DNA of 64,000 nt, from positions 394,730 through 458,729 of the IMG/VR virus record IMGVR_UViG_3300028920_000022. One strand, 5' to 3'. The notes beneath the pieces are model-generated. The model was not told the origin of the DNA, made no database searches, and saw nothing but the letters and a program-made list of their open reading frames with translations. The stretch is from a virus. How positions within the stretch are numbered: position 1 is the first letter of the stretch; every line of letters starts with the position of its first letter. Below are positions 48,811 through 56,933 of the stretch, piece after piece. The position numbers were made by a program, and so were the translations under genes.

Positions 48811-50898
48811 CTATACTAGTTGTGCCAATTTGTAGTAGGAATACGCGCCTTTGTCAAGAGATTTCGCTACCCTGCGTAATTGATACGTTTTTTTCGTCAA
48901 ATCTTCAGGCTTTACTTCTGCTGACTCTGTAGGAAACTGCATTATTTCTGGAATCCTGTCGTATACGTCTTTATTTCTGTCGGGTATGGAATGCCATTTC
49001 TTCTGTTGCATCTCAAAACTGGTTAGATATACTTTTCTTTCTATTTCTTTTCCAAACTTGTTCATGGCATCTAACAATAATGGAACCCAGAACTTCTTTA
49101 TTGCTGATACCCACCACTTTAAGGCATTTAATTCTTTTTTGTTGTTTTGTATCTCTAAATTATGGAATGAGCTTTTAAATGTTTGCGCATCAATGTCTGT
49201 TTGTAAGTTGTCAATAATTATGTTGCCATCACTCATGGAAAAGCGAGCATACGCCAAAGATCCCGGATGATGCCCCTTTAGTTTTATATACTCTCCGTAG
49301 ACTTCTCGGGCTCCCGGTTGTGTTAGTTCAGCGTAATCTAAAAATTCTTTGCTTGGGTATATAGCAAAAACCTTGCCAGCATGATGCCACGCAGAATTCT
49401 CAATTCTAATGTCAACCGGCAAAGGTTTGAAACCCTTGAGTTTTGGGTATTTTTCTTGGAAATTGTTTAATTGCTTTTTGTGATCTTCGAAATAATTATA
49501 TAGGTCATGTAGGGAATCCAGACTTCTACTTTTAACCAGTACAGCGTTTTGTGCTTCCTTTTTCTGTATTCTCTTGATAACGAATTCAATCTGTTTATCA
49601 AATGGCATAGTGGGATTGGCGTTTACCTTTTTTATTCCAGCTTTTATTGCCGGAATAATAGACCCATCTATCATCTTTTCGTCTATGGGAAACATTTTGG
49701 GAAGACTATCTATTATCTCTGCTGCCTCTTCCAAATCTCTGTCTTCTATGTCAGATTCAACCCCTTCTTCCCGATCTTCTTCGTAACAGTTAGCACAAAC
49801 TAAATCTCCACGCTCTTCGTCATAATACATATCTTCTGCGTAGTGATATTCGTTACACCCCTCACAATAACGGTAAACCTCATTAAAACATTCTTGGTGG
49901 TAATAGTCGCCCTCATATTCTATTGTTTCATCATCGTCTTTTAAGACACCTTTATTACACGCTTCACATAAAGCAGCATGCTCCTCGCAATAGGTTTCTG
50001 TGACTTTTAGGTTCCAATGATAATTGTGCTGTGCATCGGGCTCTTTGCGTATGACACGCTCCACCTCAATTATGTCATCGTCATCAGTAGTATAAAAGTC
50101 ACAATCTTCGTGTTGACAATAATATCTATGATCCTCGGCACATGTTTCGCATAATGGGAGTAAAACTTTACTCTTAACCACCTCTATTGCTGCAAGCCCT
50201 TCCAGCGGTTTTAGAGTGTTTATTATTTTTTGACACTCTATGAAAAACGGTTTGTATAATTGTATTATTTTTTCTTCTAGTTGTGGTTTGGCATTATTAG
50301 GGTTTATAGCAGGATTAAGTTCCCTAGCCATTCTGTCGTTATATGTGTGGGGCAAACGGGGAATTTCTATTTTAATGTTATTGACAAACAAAGCAGCATA
50401 CAACTGACTTAGCACACCTTCTATTAGCTGAGCAAGATTGGACATTTTATTACGCATACATTGCAAAACAGTAAAATCAAAAATATAATCATCAGCCCTG
50501 GCTTTGCCCAAACAATCCTCTATGGCTGCTGGAAAATCAGCAATTGTTTTGTTTAGCGTGTTTTGCATCAAACCCAACATAGCATTATCCAACACCGGTC
50601 CCGTTCTTTTTTCTTCATTAATGTAATCTTCGTCAAACTCTTCTATATTTCTGGCGTCCCAGATGGGGTTTCCGGCTTTGTCTAAAATTGGGTTTCGACA
50701 ATCGTGACATAACCAATATGGTGTCCCATTCATCCTGCCATGATAGGGAGCAACCTCATCAGTTAATGTGGCACCTTCTCGGCGCTCACGGTTCCAAGAG
50801 CCGCTACTAATGTCTTTGAATGGAAACGTTAGTTGGTGTTCCCATTTAGCGCGCAAAATTAGCTTGTAGCCATTTGAAGCCGAATATACAAAACGCAT
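48811..50898 (-). CDS. Large protein with LIM/treble-clef-like zinc region
   Basis: 695 residues. CHDC near residue 60, then a dense Cys/His region (~255-385): LCETCAEDHRYYCQHEDC, YCEEHAALCEACNK, YYHQECFNEVYRYCEGC and VCANCYEED. Flanked by long helical segments and a C-terminal basic part (RNKDVYDRIPEIMQF). Similar Cys/His-rich proteins are common in giant phages and may be scaffolds or virion cargo. It contains no recognisable enzyme domain. Confidence 0.65.
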   Translation of the reverse strand: MRFVYSASNGYKLILRAKWEHQLTFPFKDISSGSWNRERREGATLTDEVAPYHGRMNGTPYWLCHDCRNPILDKAGNPIWDARNIEEFDEDYINEEKRTGPVLDNAMLGLMQNTLNKTIADFPAAIEDCLGKARADDYIFDFTVLQCMRNKMSNLAQLIEGVLSQLYAALFVNNIKIEIPRLPHTYNDRMARELNPAINPNNAKPQLEEKIIQLYKPFFIECQKIINTLKPLEGLAAIEVVKSKVLLPLCETCAEDHRYYCQHEDCDFYTTDDDDIIEVERVIRKEPDAQHNYHWNLKVTETYCEEHAALCEACNKGVLKDDDETIEYEGDYYHQECFNEVYRYCEGCNEYHYAEDMYYDEERGDLVCANCYEEDREEGVESDIEDRDLEEAAEIIDSLPKMFPIDEKMIDGSIIPAIKAGIKKVNANPTMPFDKQIEFVIKRIQKKEAQNAVLVKSRSLDSLHDLYNYFEDHKKQLNNFQEKYPKLKGFKPLPVDIRIENSAWHHAGKVFAIYPSKEFLDYAELTQPGAREVYGEYIKLKGHHPGSLAYARFSMSDGNIIIDNLQTDIDAQTFKSSFHNLEIQNNKKELNALKWWVSAIKKFWVPLLLDAMNKFGKEIERKVYLTSFEMQQKKWHSIPDRNKDVYDRIPEIMQFPTESAEVKPEDLTKKTYQLRRVAKSLDKGAYSYYKLAQLV

Positions 50899-50912
50899 AT
50901 ACGAATGCGGAA

Positions 50913-51215
50913 TTATTCAGTTTCCTGCGTTATAACCCTTTTTAGGTCTTCTACGCTTACTATACAGGGCTCTTCGTCTGTATTTTGCTCATCATTATCA
51001 TCCACATATTTCTGCGCAAACATGGATATTTTGGTTTCTTGTTCTTGTGGCAACCTACCGCCCCAATTGTTAGCTACGTTAACCCTGTAACAATCTTGAT
51101 TATAGATTACGCACACCCACAGATGGGAAAATTCTCGAACCAATTCGTGTCTTAGGCTGTTGGCTAACTCACGATTAGTAGTTGTGGCTACAAAAAAATC
51201 TTTGCTATTTTCCAT
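50913..51215 (-). CDS. Hypothetical protein, 100 residues
   Basis: Starts at TAATG following the single-pass microprotein. FFVATTTNRELANSLRHEL and LWVCVIYNQDCYRVNVANN suggest a small alpha/beta fold; the C terminus is acidic. Function unknown. Confidence 0.55.
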   Translation of the reverse strand: MENSKDFFVATTTNRELANSLRHELVREFSHLWVCVIYNQDCYRVNVANNWGGRLPQEQETKISMFAQKYVDDNDEQNTDEEPCIVSVEDLKRVITQETE

Positions 51216-51304
51216 TAAATCACCACTAGTATTACCAATATAGTAAAAAACGCTCCTACCAAAAAATCAAACCTATTCCCATATAACCAACCTGTTTTTT
51301 TCAT
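51215..51304 (-). CDS. Single-pass membrane microprotein
   Basis: 29 residues: a short polar N terminus (MKKTGWLYGNRFDF) and one hydrophobic helix (LVGAFFTILVILVVI) ending at the stop. Start overlaps the upstream stop by ATGA and stop overlaps the next start by TAATG, which makes it very likely a real gene in the membrane-protein operon. Confidence 0.65.
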   Translation of the reverse strand: MKKTGWLYGNRFDFLVGAFFTILVILVVI

Positions 51305-51672
51305 GATTTTAATACTCCAACTAAATTCAGTAATGCCATTCCTGGCCAAAACAAAAATGTAACCAAAAAATTCAAAATAAGAGTTAATACAAATACAATA
51401 ACGAAAGCCGCTGATTTATTAATAGTTTCCGTTTCTACGCCAACAAAATAGGTTTCAAATGTTTCTCGCAGAATTAAACGATCTTCTTTAAATAATAATA
51501 ACCTGGCGGGAAACCATGTTAACCCTAAAAATAAACCTATCAAAAGATAGATTTTCGTTGAAATGAAAAGCGCTACTAAAATAGACGTTAACAGCAACAA
51601 TACGTAATTACTTACTTTAACCATATCTACAAAGGATACTAATTTATGCTGTAGTTCTCGACGGTTAACCAA
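51301..51672 (-). CDS. Four-pass membrane protein
   Basis: 123 residues, TTG start. Hydrophobic segments at about 22-38, 41-56, 87-103 and 105-118, with an amphipathic region between. Likely inner-membrane protein. A reticulon/PRA1-like hairpin arrangement is possible but not demonstrated. Confidence 0.55.
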   Translation of the reverse strand: MVNRRELQHKLVSFVDMVKVSNYVLLLLTSILVALFISTKIYLLIGLFLGLTWFPARLLLFKEDRLILRETFETYFVGVETETINKSAAFVIVFVLTLILNFLVTFLFWPGMALLNLVGVLKS

Positions 51673-51862
51673 CGTTTAAAATTTCTGTTACTTCATTGTT
51701 GGTTACTTTTACATTGATTCTGGTAGGAGAATTTTCGTTTTGTGTCACAAATTTCAAACCATCTTTCTCTACAATACGAAAAGAAAAACCAAGTTCTCGA
51801 ACCAGTTTTGATGCCTCTGTAGGTGTAAGACCGATAATATCTTCTAGAATTTCGTGTTCCAT
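51665..51862 (-). CDS. I78-like peptidase inhibitor fold protein
   Basis: 65 residues: LEDIIGLTPTEASKLVRELGF, a basic-aromatic strand and RINVKVTNNEVTEILNVG. This is the layout of small I78/potato-inhibitor-like proteins (helix, then the RINVxVxxxxVTxI C-terminal strand). It could inhibit a host protease; lacks a signal peptide. Confidence 0.6.
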   Translation of the reverse strand: MEHEILEDIIGLTPTEASKLVRELGFSFRIVEKDGLKFVTQNENSPTRINVKVTNNEVTEILNVG

Positions 51863-51935
51863 TTTATCTTTCCTATGTGTTGAAATGTGGTTGTGACGCG
51901 CTAGTAATGTTCTACTAAAACGTGGTATAAATGCT

Positions 51936-51947
51936 CATATTAATATG
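51936..51947. promoter_or_regulatory. CATATTAATATG palindrome over a start codon (copy 2)
   Basis: Identical 12-bp palindrome to the one at 12181, again with its last three bases serving as the ATG of a lipoprotein gene. Upstream sequence GGTATAAATGC resembles a -10 or T4-late-like TATAAAT box. Confidence 0.4.
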
Positions 51948-53336
51948 CGCATATTTTTCTATCTAACGTTAATTTTTGTAATTTTGTTTTCTGTCAATTG
52001 TGGCAGCAGTTCAGAAAGTTCTCCAAATAAGGAAAACCATGCAACAGGTGGTAGCCAAATAAACGCTGCTGGTAGTGGTGGAGAAGGGGCAATAATGTCT
52101 GGAGCCAGCGGTATATACTCAAATATTAGTAATGGCGGGCAAAGCGGAAGTCAAATTATAGCTTCTGGTGGGGCTGCAGGAATTATTGAAATTACTGGCG
52201 GAAGTTCTACTAGTGATGGTCCCGGTTTAGGAGGGGGAACAACTAGTGATCCTGGTCCTAGCGTTGGTGGGGGCAGCACTCAGGATCCTGGTGGGGTAGG
52301 TGGCGGAACTACCGAAGATCCTGGTTCAGGCGGAGGAAACACTGATGATCCTGGCTCAGGTGGAGGATCTACGGTTGATCCTGGAGTTGGCGGAGGAAAT
52401 ACTGATGACCCAGGAACAGGTGGGGCTACCGCAGATCCCGGCTCAGGTGGAACAACAAGCCCAGGTTTGGGCGGAGCTACAGAAGACCCAGGTACTGGCG
52501 GAACCAATGACCCAGGTACCGGCGGAGCTACAGCAGATGGTGGTACTGGCGGGTACTCTCCTCCTGATGAAGATTGTCCATGGGTGTGTGTTCCTGCGGC
52601 AATTGAAGGTACAAATCTTATTGTTCTCAACGATGCGGCTCCAAGTGGTGCTGACGTAGAAGGTAGAATGTATGTCGGTAATAATGCTGTTTTACCTAGT
52701 GGCTATGCGGTAAATGCAGTAGAAACTATTGTGGGAGCTAATGAATATGCTTTAGTGGTTGGCAATGACCTTACTGTCAATGGCGGTACAGTTCATGGTG
52801 CTATCGCTTTTGGTGGCGAAATGAGCGGATCTATAACCGCAACAGGTGGAATTGTAAATGCTAGCCCAGTAGATTTTGAACAGCTTAGCAATGATATGTT
52901 GTACTGGAGCGATACTCTTGCCGAAACACCAGATAACGGAACGGTAAGCGGATCTTTGGTTTTGACTGGTACCGATTTAGAGGTCAATGTATTTACTGTA
53001 GATGCGTCAGCGTTGGCGGCAGCTAGTGGCTTATCAATTACAGTTCCAGATGATTCTACAGTACTCATTAACGTAACAGGTGCAGAGGTGTCTATCACCA
53101 ACATGGGCTTTAATTATATTGGCACAGATAGCCAACATGTTATGTTTAATATGCCTCAGGCTGAGACTGTCTTTATGAGCGGAATTAGTTTGCAGGGGAC
53201 TTTATTAGCGCCTCGTGCAGATTTGACCTTCGAAAACGGTAACGCTGAGGGACAAGTGATAGTGTATAATCTTGTTACCGGAGGCGGCGAATATCACCCA
53301 TACTACTTCACTGGTTGTCCCTGGGAATGTATATAG
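51945..53336 (+). CDS. Gly-rich choice-of-anchor A lipoprotein
   Basis: 463 residues. Signal peptide with lipobox FSVNC (Cys19). Residues ~30-205 are low complexity with GGG-T-DPG and GTGG repeats; then CPWVC and a choice-of-anchor-A beta domain (GNDLTVNGGTVHGAIAFGG, LTGTDLEVNVFTVDAS, VPDDSTVLINVTG, LLAPRADLTFENG), closing with CPWEC. Surface lipoproteins of this style are common in Myxococcota and relatives. As phage cargo it may decorate the host surface and block superinfection. It is one of few plus-strand genes here. Confidence 0.8.
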   Translation: MRIFFYLTLIFVILFSVNCGSSSESSPNKENHATGGSQINAAGSGGEGAIMSGASGIYSNISNGGQSGSQIIASGGAAGIIEITGGSSTSDGPGLGGGTTSDPGPSVGGGSTQDPGGVGGGTTEDPGSGGGNTDDPGSGGGSTVDPGVGGGNTDDPGTGGATADPGSGGTTSPGLGGATEDPGTGGTNDPGTGGATADGGTGGYSPPDEDCPWVCVPAAIEGTNLIVLNDAAPSGADVEGRMYVGNNAVLPSGYAVNAVETIVGANEYALVVGNDLTVNGGTVHGAIAFGGEMSGSITATGGIVNASPVDFEQLSNDMLYWSDTLAETPDNGTVSGSLVLTGTDLEVNVFTVDASALAAASGLSITVPDDSTVLINVTGAEVSITNMGFNYIGTDSQHVMFNMPQAETVFMSGISLQGTLLAPRADLTFENGNAEGQVIVYNLVTGGGEYHPYYFTGCPWECI

Positions 53337-54159
53337 CCGATACCAACTCTTTAACAGCCTTTTGCCATTTAAGTAAATTATACTGTTTTAGTTTTCTAAA
53401 GAACTTGCTAGCAATGAAATCTTCGCTAGGAGCACCTAAACCGACAAACACTTTTATTGCCTTATTTTTATCATAATCAGGATCGAATAGTGATTTGAAT
53501 AGTAGGAACCTATTTAGTTTTTTAGTTTCCTGTAACAGTAACGGATAAAATTCTATGTCTCTTAATGAGTGTGATTGCTGCTCAAAATTAAGGCGCTGTC
53601 CAGTATTGGGGCTTCGTTTATATCCGTATGGGTCCCGAGTTGAGCGCATTTCTCTAGCGGGTAAACCGAAGTTTTTATTTGATAAAAACGTTTGAGTCAT
53701 ATGTACCAACTCATGCTCAACGACCAAACGAATAGTTTGTAACACATTAGGTATAAAGGCAGAATTATTTAAATCTTTTTCGGTTGGTGCTGGAGTTTTT
53801 ATCACCATAGTGTTAGCGATCCCAGACCAAGCACCTCCCCCGGCAGAAGGGGCAATTATAACATTTATGTCTGGAATGTATTCTTTGTTCTCAAACAACG
53901 GGGCATAGCGCCAACCTTCTAGTTTTAGTGGAAAACTGGCATCAGGCATTTCTTCAATTAAATCAATTGGTGTATCTGCTACAACATGGCTTGTTTTTAA
54001 TTGGGATATGTCTTTCCCAGATTGTTGCATCAACCATAAAACATGAGATAGGTACATTTTCTGTACCCATTCGGTAATCTCTTTTTGTGTGGTAGGAGGC
54101 GCTTCTATCATACCTGCGGTAGAGTATAGACGGGCAGTTTTATAAAGAACCTCATACAT
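53308..54159 (-). CDS. Putative metallopeptidase-like protein (HExxH)
   Basis: 283 residues. VVEHELVHMTQTFL has HExxH in a helix with hydrophobic flanks (residues ~150-160). A Gly-rich APSAGGGAWSG loop precedes it. N terminus helical, C terminus basic. A phage zincin domain is likely; the substrate is unknown. Its 3' end overlaps the convergent lipoprotein gene by 29 bases. Confidence 0.6.
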   Translation of the reverse strand: MYEVLYKTARLYSTAGMIEAPPTTQKEITEWVQKMYLSHVLWLMQQSGKDISQLKTSHVVADTPIDLIEEMPDASFPLKLEGWRYAPLFENKEYIPDINVIIAPSAGGGAWSGIANTMVIKTPAPTEKDLNNSAFIPNVLQTIRLVVEHELVHMTQTFLSNKNFGLPAREMRSTRDPYGYKRSPNTGQRLNFEQQSHSLRDIEFYPLLLQETKKLNRFLLFKSLFDPDYDKNKAIKVFVGLGAPSEDFIASKFFRKLKQYNLLKWQKAVKELVSAIYIPRDNQ

Positions 54160-54163
54160 CTCT

Positions 54164-54658
54164 CTAAATTGCGGAATTATTGCTATTTAAGTCTGGTTGA
54201 GGAGAAATGCGGTAGATCATCTTGTTTTGTTGATGAGCATATCTCATGCAATTTGCCGTTCCTCCGGGGCTACCATTCCAAACCCCAATAACCGCATCTG
54301 CGTTATCTACCATCCATTCGTTTCTTTTCTGCATTTTCCATGGTTCATACCCGCCCTCCGAAACAATTACTATTTCTGCAGCCAAGGATAATAATTGATA
54401 ATATTTGGACTGAGATTCCTGTGGCCAAATATACTCTTGCCCTTTAAAAGGAATGGCGGCAACCCATGGTATATTCAATTCATTACATATCTCTGCACTC
54501 CAGGTATCGATACCAAGAGCCATGCCCGAAATAGCTTTTTGAGGCTTTACTTCTTTTAAAACCCTTTTAATTTCCTTACAAATATGATCGTAAGTAGGAT
54601 TCGGAATAGTAAAACCACCCACCGATTGAGGACGATGTCCAGTAAAACAGACTATCAT
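54164..54658 (-). CDS. SLOG-family (YpsA/DUF1273-like) nucleotide-binding protein
   Basis: 164 residues, AAGGAT ribosome site. VCFTGHRPQSVGGF, ISGMALGIDTWSAEI, NADAVIGVWNGSPGGTANCM are SLOG signatures (Rossmannoid fold with GG-T nucleotide binding). SLOG domains bind nucleotide-derived ligands and some sense or process NAD+-derived signals. In this window with PARP, ARH and macrodomain proteins an ADP-ribose-related ligand is a reasonable guess only. Confidence 0.8.
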   Translation of the reverse strand: MIVCFTGHRPQSVGGFTIPNPTYDHICKEIKRVLKEVKPQKAISGMALGIDTWSAEICNELNIPWVAAIPFKGQEYIWPQESQSKYYQLLSLAAEIVIVSEGGYEPWKMQKRNEWMVDNADAVIGVWNGSPGGTANCMRYAHQQNKMIYRISPQPDLNSNNSAI

Positions 54659-54666
54659 TGTTATCC

Positions 54667-56148
54667 TTAACTAAGAAGATATCGAATTATTCGCTCGATA
54701 ATTCCTTCTTCCTCGACAGGTTTTTCTTCGACAGGTTTTTTGAATTCGTTTGTAGGAGCTTGGGCTACCGGTATCGGTTTTCCTCGCTTGGCTGCATTAT
54801 ACCTGCCCTGTATTGTAGCGGCAATATCGCCCACAGTATAGTAGCCTTTTTTGTTTCTGTCAAATGTCTTATTCCAACCGTACGCTATTGAACCCTCGCG
54901 AGCAGCAACATAATTTGATGGGCGACCCATCAAATTCGGCATAAATACCGCCAAATAAGCATCTTTTACATTATGTATCTTGCCCTTATGAGGCATATAC
55001 CAGCGTTTTACCATATCTAACTGTTTTAATGCACTTTGTGACTTCATCCATTCCGAAGCCATCTTTTTTCCTTGCAAATCTAGTTTGGTTCCCCGTGGTG
55101 GTACTCCATAGTATTTTTGTATATTAGACGGCATCCATTGAATTAAACCGGTAGCATAAGAATATTTATTTACTGCCTTTGGATTAAACCCAGATTCAAG
55201 ACTAATTACTGTAGCTAACATATTAGGATCTATATCTACGTCATTTGCTACTTGAATTAACTTTTGTTTAAACTCAGGAGTGGTTCTCTCTAACCCTCTT
55301 ACAGGAATTAATCCATCAGATCTGTAATTATTGGTTTGGCGTTCTTCTCCGGTAGGATAATGTAAATCTACACCTTTATGCCATTTAGGATTTCTACTGG
55401 TTGGAGGGTGCCAGCTAATTTTTGCTATATATTTTTCACCGCCCAATGTAAAAGCAATCAAAGTTCCTAATGGGCGATCACCAAACCTTTTTAGTATTGC
55501 TACTGCCGCTTTAGAGAGAGCTGGAGTTACCTCGCTGTCCTTCATAGCCCTCATGTTAACATTTGGCGCAGAAGGGCTCTGTTTACCAGTGGTAGCCCAG
55601 CTCCAAATTTCATCTGCCCATTGAGAATATCCCTTGCCGGTTGGGTGAATTTTGTCTACTTTGCTGTGAGGTAAATTAACTTCTCTGCTATCAAAAAAGT
55701 GTTTGGTATTACTCTGTATTGTCCCTAAAATATTTCTTTTGATAGGTACCCCGGCAGATTTATCTGGCAGTGTTGGTGCCCCTATCCATAGAGGAGTGGC
55801 TCCGGATGATTTGATGGTATTTGTTAATTCTTGGGTTAATGAGGCTATTTGTTTGGTGGACATGCCTCCGTAAGCATCATTAGTACCTAGACAAATAAAT
55901 ACGTGGGTTGGTTGAAAGGTTTTTAACTGATGGTTTAACCATTGTCTGCCTTCGCCTTTGGTCCAATACCATACAGTTTTGCTACCTACGCCTTTCCCTT
56001 TATATGGAATGCCTGCGTTTTCTATGCGCTGTTTTAATGGGGCATTTAAGCCCACAGCCAAGGAGTCACCGATCAGTAGGACTTTTTGCTGGGCGGCGAT
56101 TTTGTGGAAGTTGGAACAGGCTTTTTCCAGGGAAGAATAGCGTAACAT
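54667..56148 (-). CDS. SGNH hydrolase fused to a lytic transglycosylase
   Basis: 493 residues. N-terminal SGNH esterase: LLIGDSLAVG (Ser29 nucleophile), CLGTNDAYG and the Asp-His pair in VDKIHPTGKGY. A linker follows, then an SLT lysozyme-like domain with catalytic Glu in VISLESGFNP and ATGLIQWMPS, and a C-terminal Pro/Glu-rich part with an amphipathic helix. It could deacetylate or de-esterify the wall and then cleave glycan, fitting a virion-associated entry enzyme. Confidence 0.82.
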   Translation of the reverse strand: MLRYSSLEKACSNFHKIAAQQKVLLIGDSLAVGLNAPLKQRIENAGIPYKGKGVGSKTVWYWTKGEGRQWLNHQLKTFQPTHVFICLGTNDAYGGMSTKQIASLTQELTNTIKSSGATPLWIGAPTLPDKSAGVPIKRNILGTIQSNTKHFFDSREVNLPHSKVDKIHPTGKGYSQWADEIWSWATTGKQSPSAPNVNMRAMKDSEVTPALSKAAVAILKRFGDRPLGTLIAFTLGGEKYIAKISWHPPTSRNPKWHKGVDLHYPTGEERQTNNYRSDGLIPVRGLERTTPEFKQKLIQVANDVDIDPNMLATVISLESGFNPKAVNKYSYATGLIQWMPSNIQKYYGVPPRGTKLDLQGKKMASEWMKSQSALKQLDMVKRWYMPHKGKIHNVKDAYLAVFMPNLMGRPSNYVAAREGSIAYGWNKTFDRNKKGYYTVGDIAATIQGRYNAAKRGKPIPVAQAPTNEFKKPVEEKPVEEEGIIERIIRYLLS

Positions 56149-56160
56149 CTCAGAATAATG

Positions 56161-56574
56161 CTATTTTATTACGTCCTCGATGATGAAGTTATTTTTCCAC
56201 CCATTGAACCACTTTTCGGCTTTTCTCATGCATAAAATCATGTCAAGTTCGACATTGGAAATGGCTTGGAGTCGGTTGAACCAGTCTAAAAACAATTCAC
56301 GAAAATCTTCGTTTATCTCTTCTGATTTTGTAACAGTGTAAGTTAATTTTCCAGGAATAATTTCATCACTTTTGCAAAACAAAGCAACCTCTAATTTATG
56401 TGCGTAGTGTTCAGGATTAGGATCATCGTAGTATCTTGTCCCTGATACCACTTCTGGAATTAATCTGTACAGGTGCATGTTTAAAACATAACCCGGGCAA
56501 TATATGGAAAACTCTGACCGATCAGCTTTTTGACCGCCTCTGTTTATGTTGATGGTAGTTATATATGGTTTCAC
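56161..56574 (-). CDS. Hypothetical protein with IIEDVIK tail
   Basis: 137 residues, GTG start after GAGGAAA. Not a zinc ribbon; mixed alpha/beta with EDFRELFLDWFNRLQAI. Ends KNNFIIEDVIK, a diverged IKDIIE-type tail, codons ATC-GAG-GAC-GTA-ATA-AAA-TAG. Overlaps the PQ-loop gene. Confidence 0.55.
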   Translation of the reverse strand: MKPYITTININRGGQKADRSEFSIYCPGYVLNMHLYRLIPEVVSGTRYYDDPNPEHYAHKLEVALFCKSDEIIPGKLTYTVTKSEEINEDFRELFLDWFNRLQAISNVELDMILCMRKAEKWFNGWKNNFIIEDVIK

Positions 56575-56833
56575 TTTTCCTCGGAAAATGTTTGTACCAA
56601 GCGATTACAGCTACAATGGAAAAATTCATCACATAATTAACCATCAGCACAAAGTCAGAAGAATAATTAGCTAGAGTATAGCAAATATAGCAGAACTCTC
56701 CAATCAGCCAAAGCCAAATTGTGAGGGTCGCCATCCCATTAGCATGTCCTTCTTTTATGGCTTTCAGCATCTGCGGAAGCCCAGAGAAGGAAAAGCATAC
56801 CATACCGATAAGCCCAACTACCACTAAATTCAT
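56522..56833 (-). CDS. PQ-loop (SemiSWEET-like) membrane protein
   Basis: 103 residues with three hydrophobic helices (about 3-18, 38-57, 62-80). LPQMLKAIKEGHANGMATLTI holds the PQ motif and the xSxxS-like turn of PQ-loop transporters; one triple-helix bundle is the bacterial SemiSWEET size, which dimerises. It may transport a small metabolite. tRNA-Sup lies 28 bases upstream. Confidence 0.65.
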   Translation of the reverse strand: MNLVVVGLIGMVCFSFSGLPQMLKAIKEGHANGMATLTIWLWLIGEFCYICYTLANYSSDFVLMVNYVMNFSIVAVIAWYKHFPRKSETIYNYHQHKQRRSKS

Positions 56834-56860
56834 AACGATAAATGGACAAAAATTAGTAGG

Positions 56861-56933
56861 CGGGTCCTGCGAGATTTGAACTCGCGTCTAAAAGCTTTAA
56901 AGGCTTTCGCTCTCGCCGCTGAGCTAAGGACCC
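56861..56933 (-). tRNA. tRNA-Sup (anticodon TTA), ochre suppressor
   Basis: A textbook cloverleaf: acceptor GGGTCCT/AGGACCC, D arm GCTCAGCGGCGAGAGC, anticodon arm AAAGC-CTTTAAA-GCTTT, variable TAGAC, T arm GCGAG-TTCAAAT-CTCGC, discriminator G. Positions 34-36 are TTA (56898-56900), which pairs with the stop codon UAA. The body looks like bacterial tRNA-Lys (GGGTCxTTAGCTCAG), so a UUU to UUA change is the likely origin. UAA is an ordinary stop for many genes here, so this is not genome-wide recoding. Confidence 0.88.

Noticed and set aside
52280-52630. Long proline-rich frame on the minus strand
   Set aside because: It is the exact antisense of the Gly-rich repeat of the lipoprotein gene; GGx codons read backward as Pro/Ser codons. 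No ribosome site.
56861-56933. Reading the UUA tRNA as tRNA-Lys(UUU) or Leu(UAA)
   Set aside because: With five-pair anticodon stem and seven-base loop only TTA fits; shifting the loop would break C-G and G-C closing pairs.
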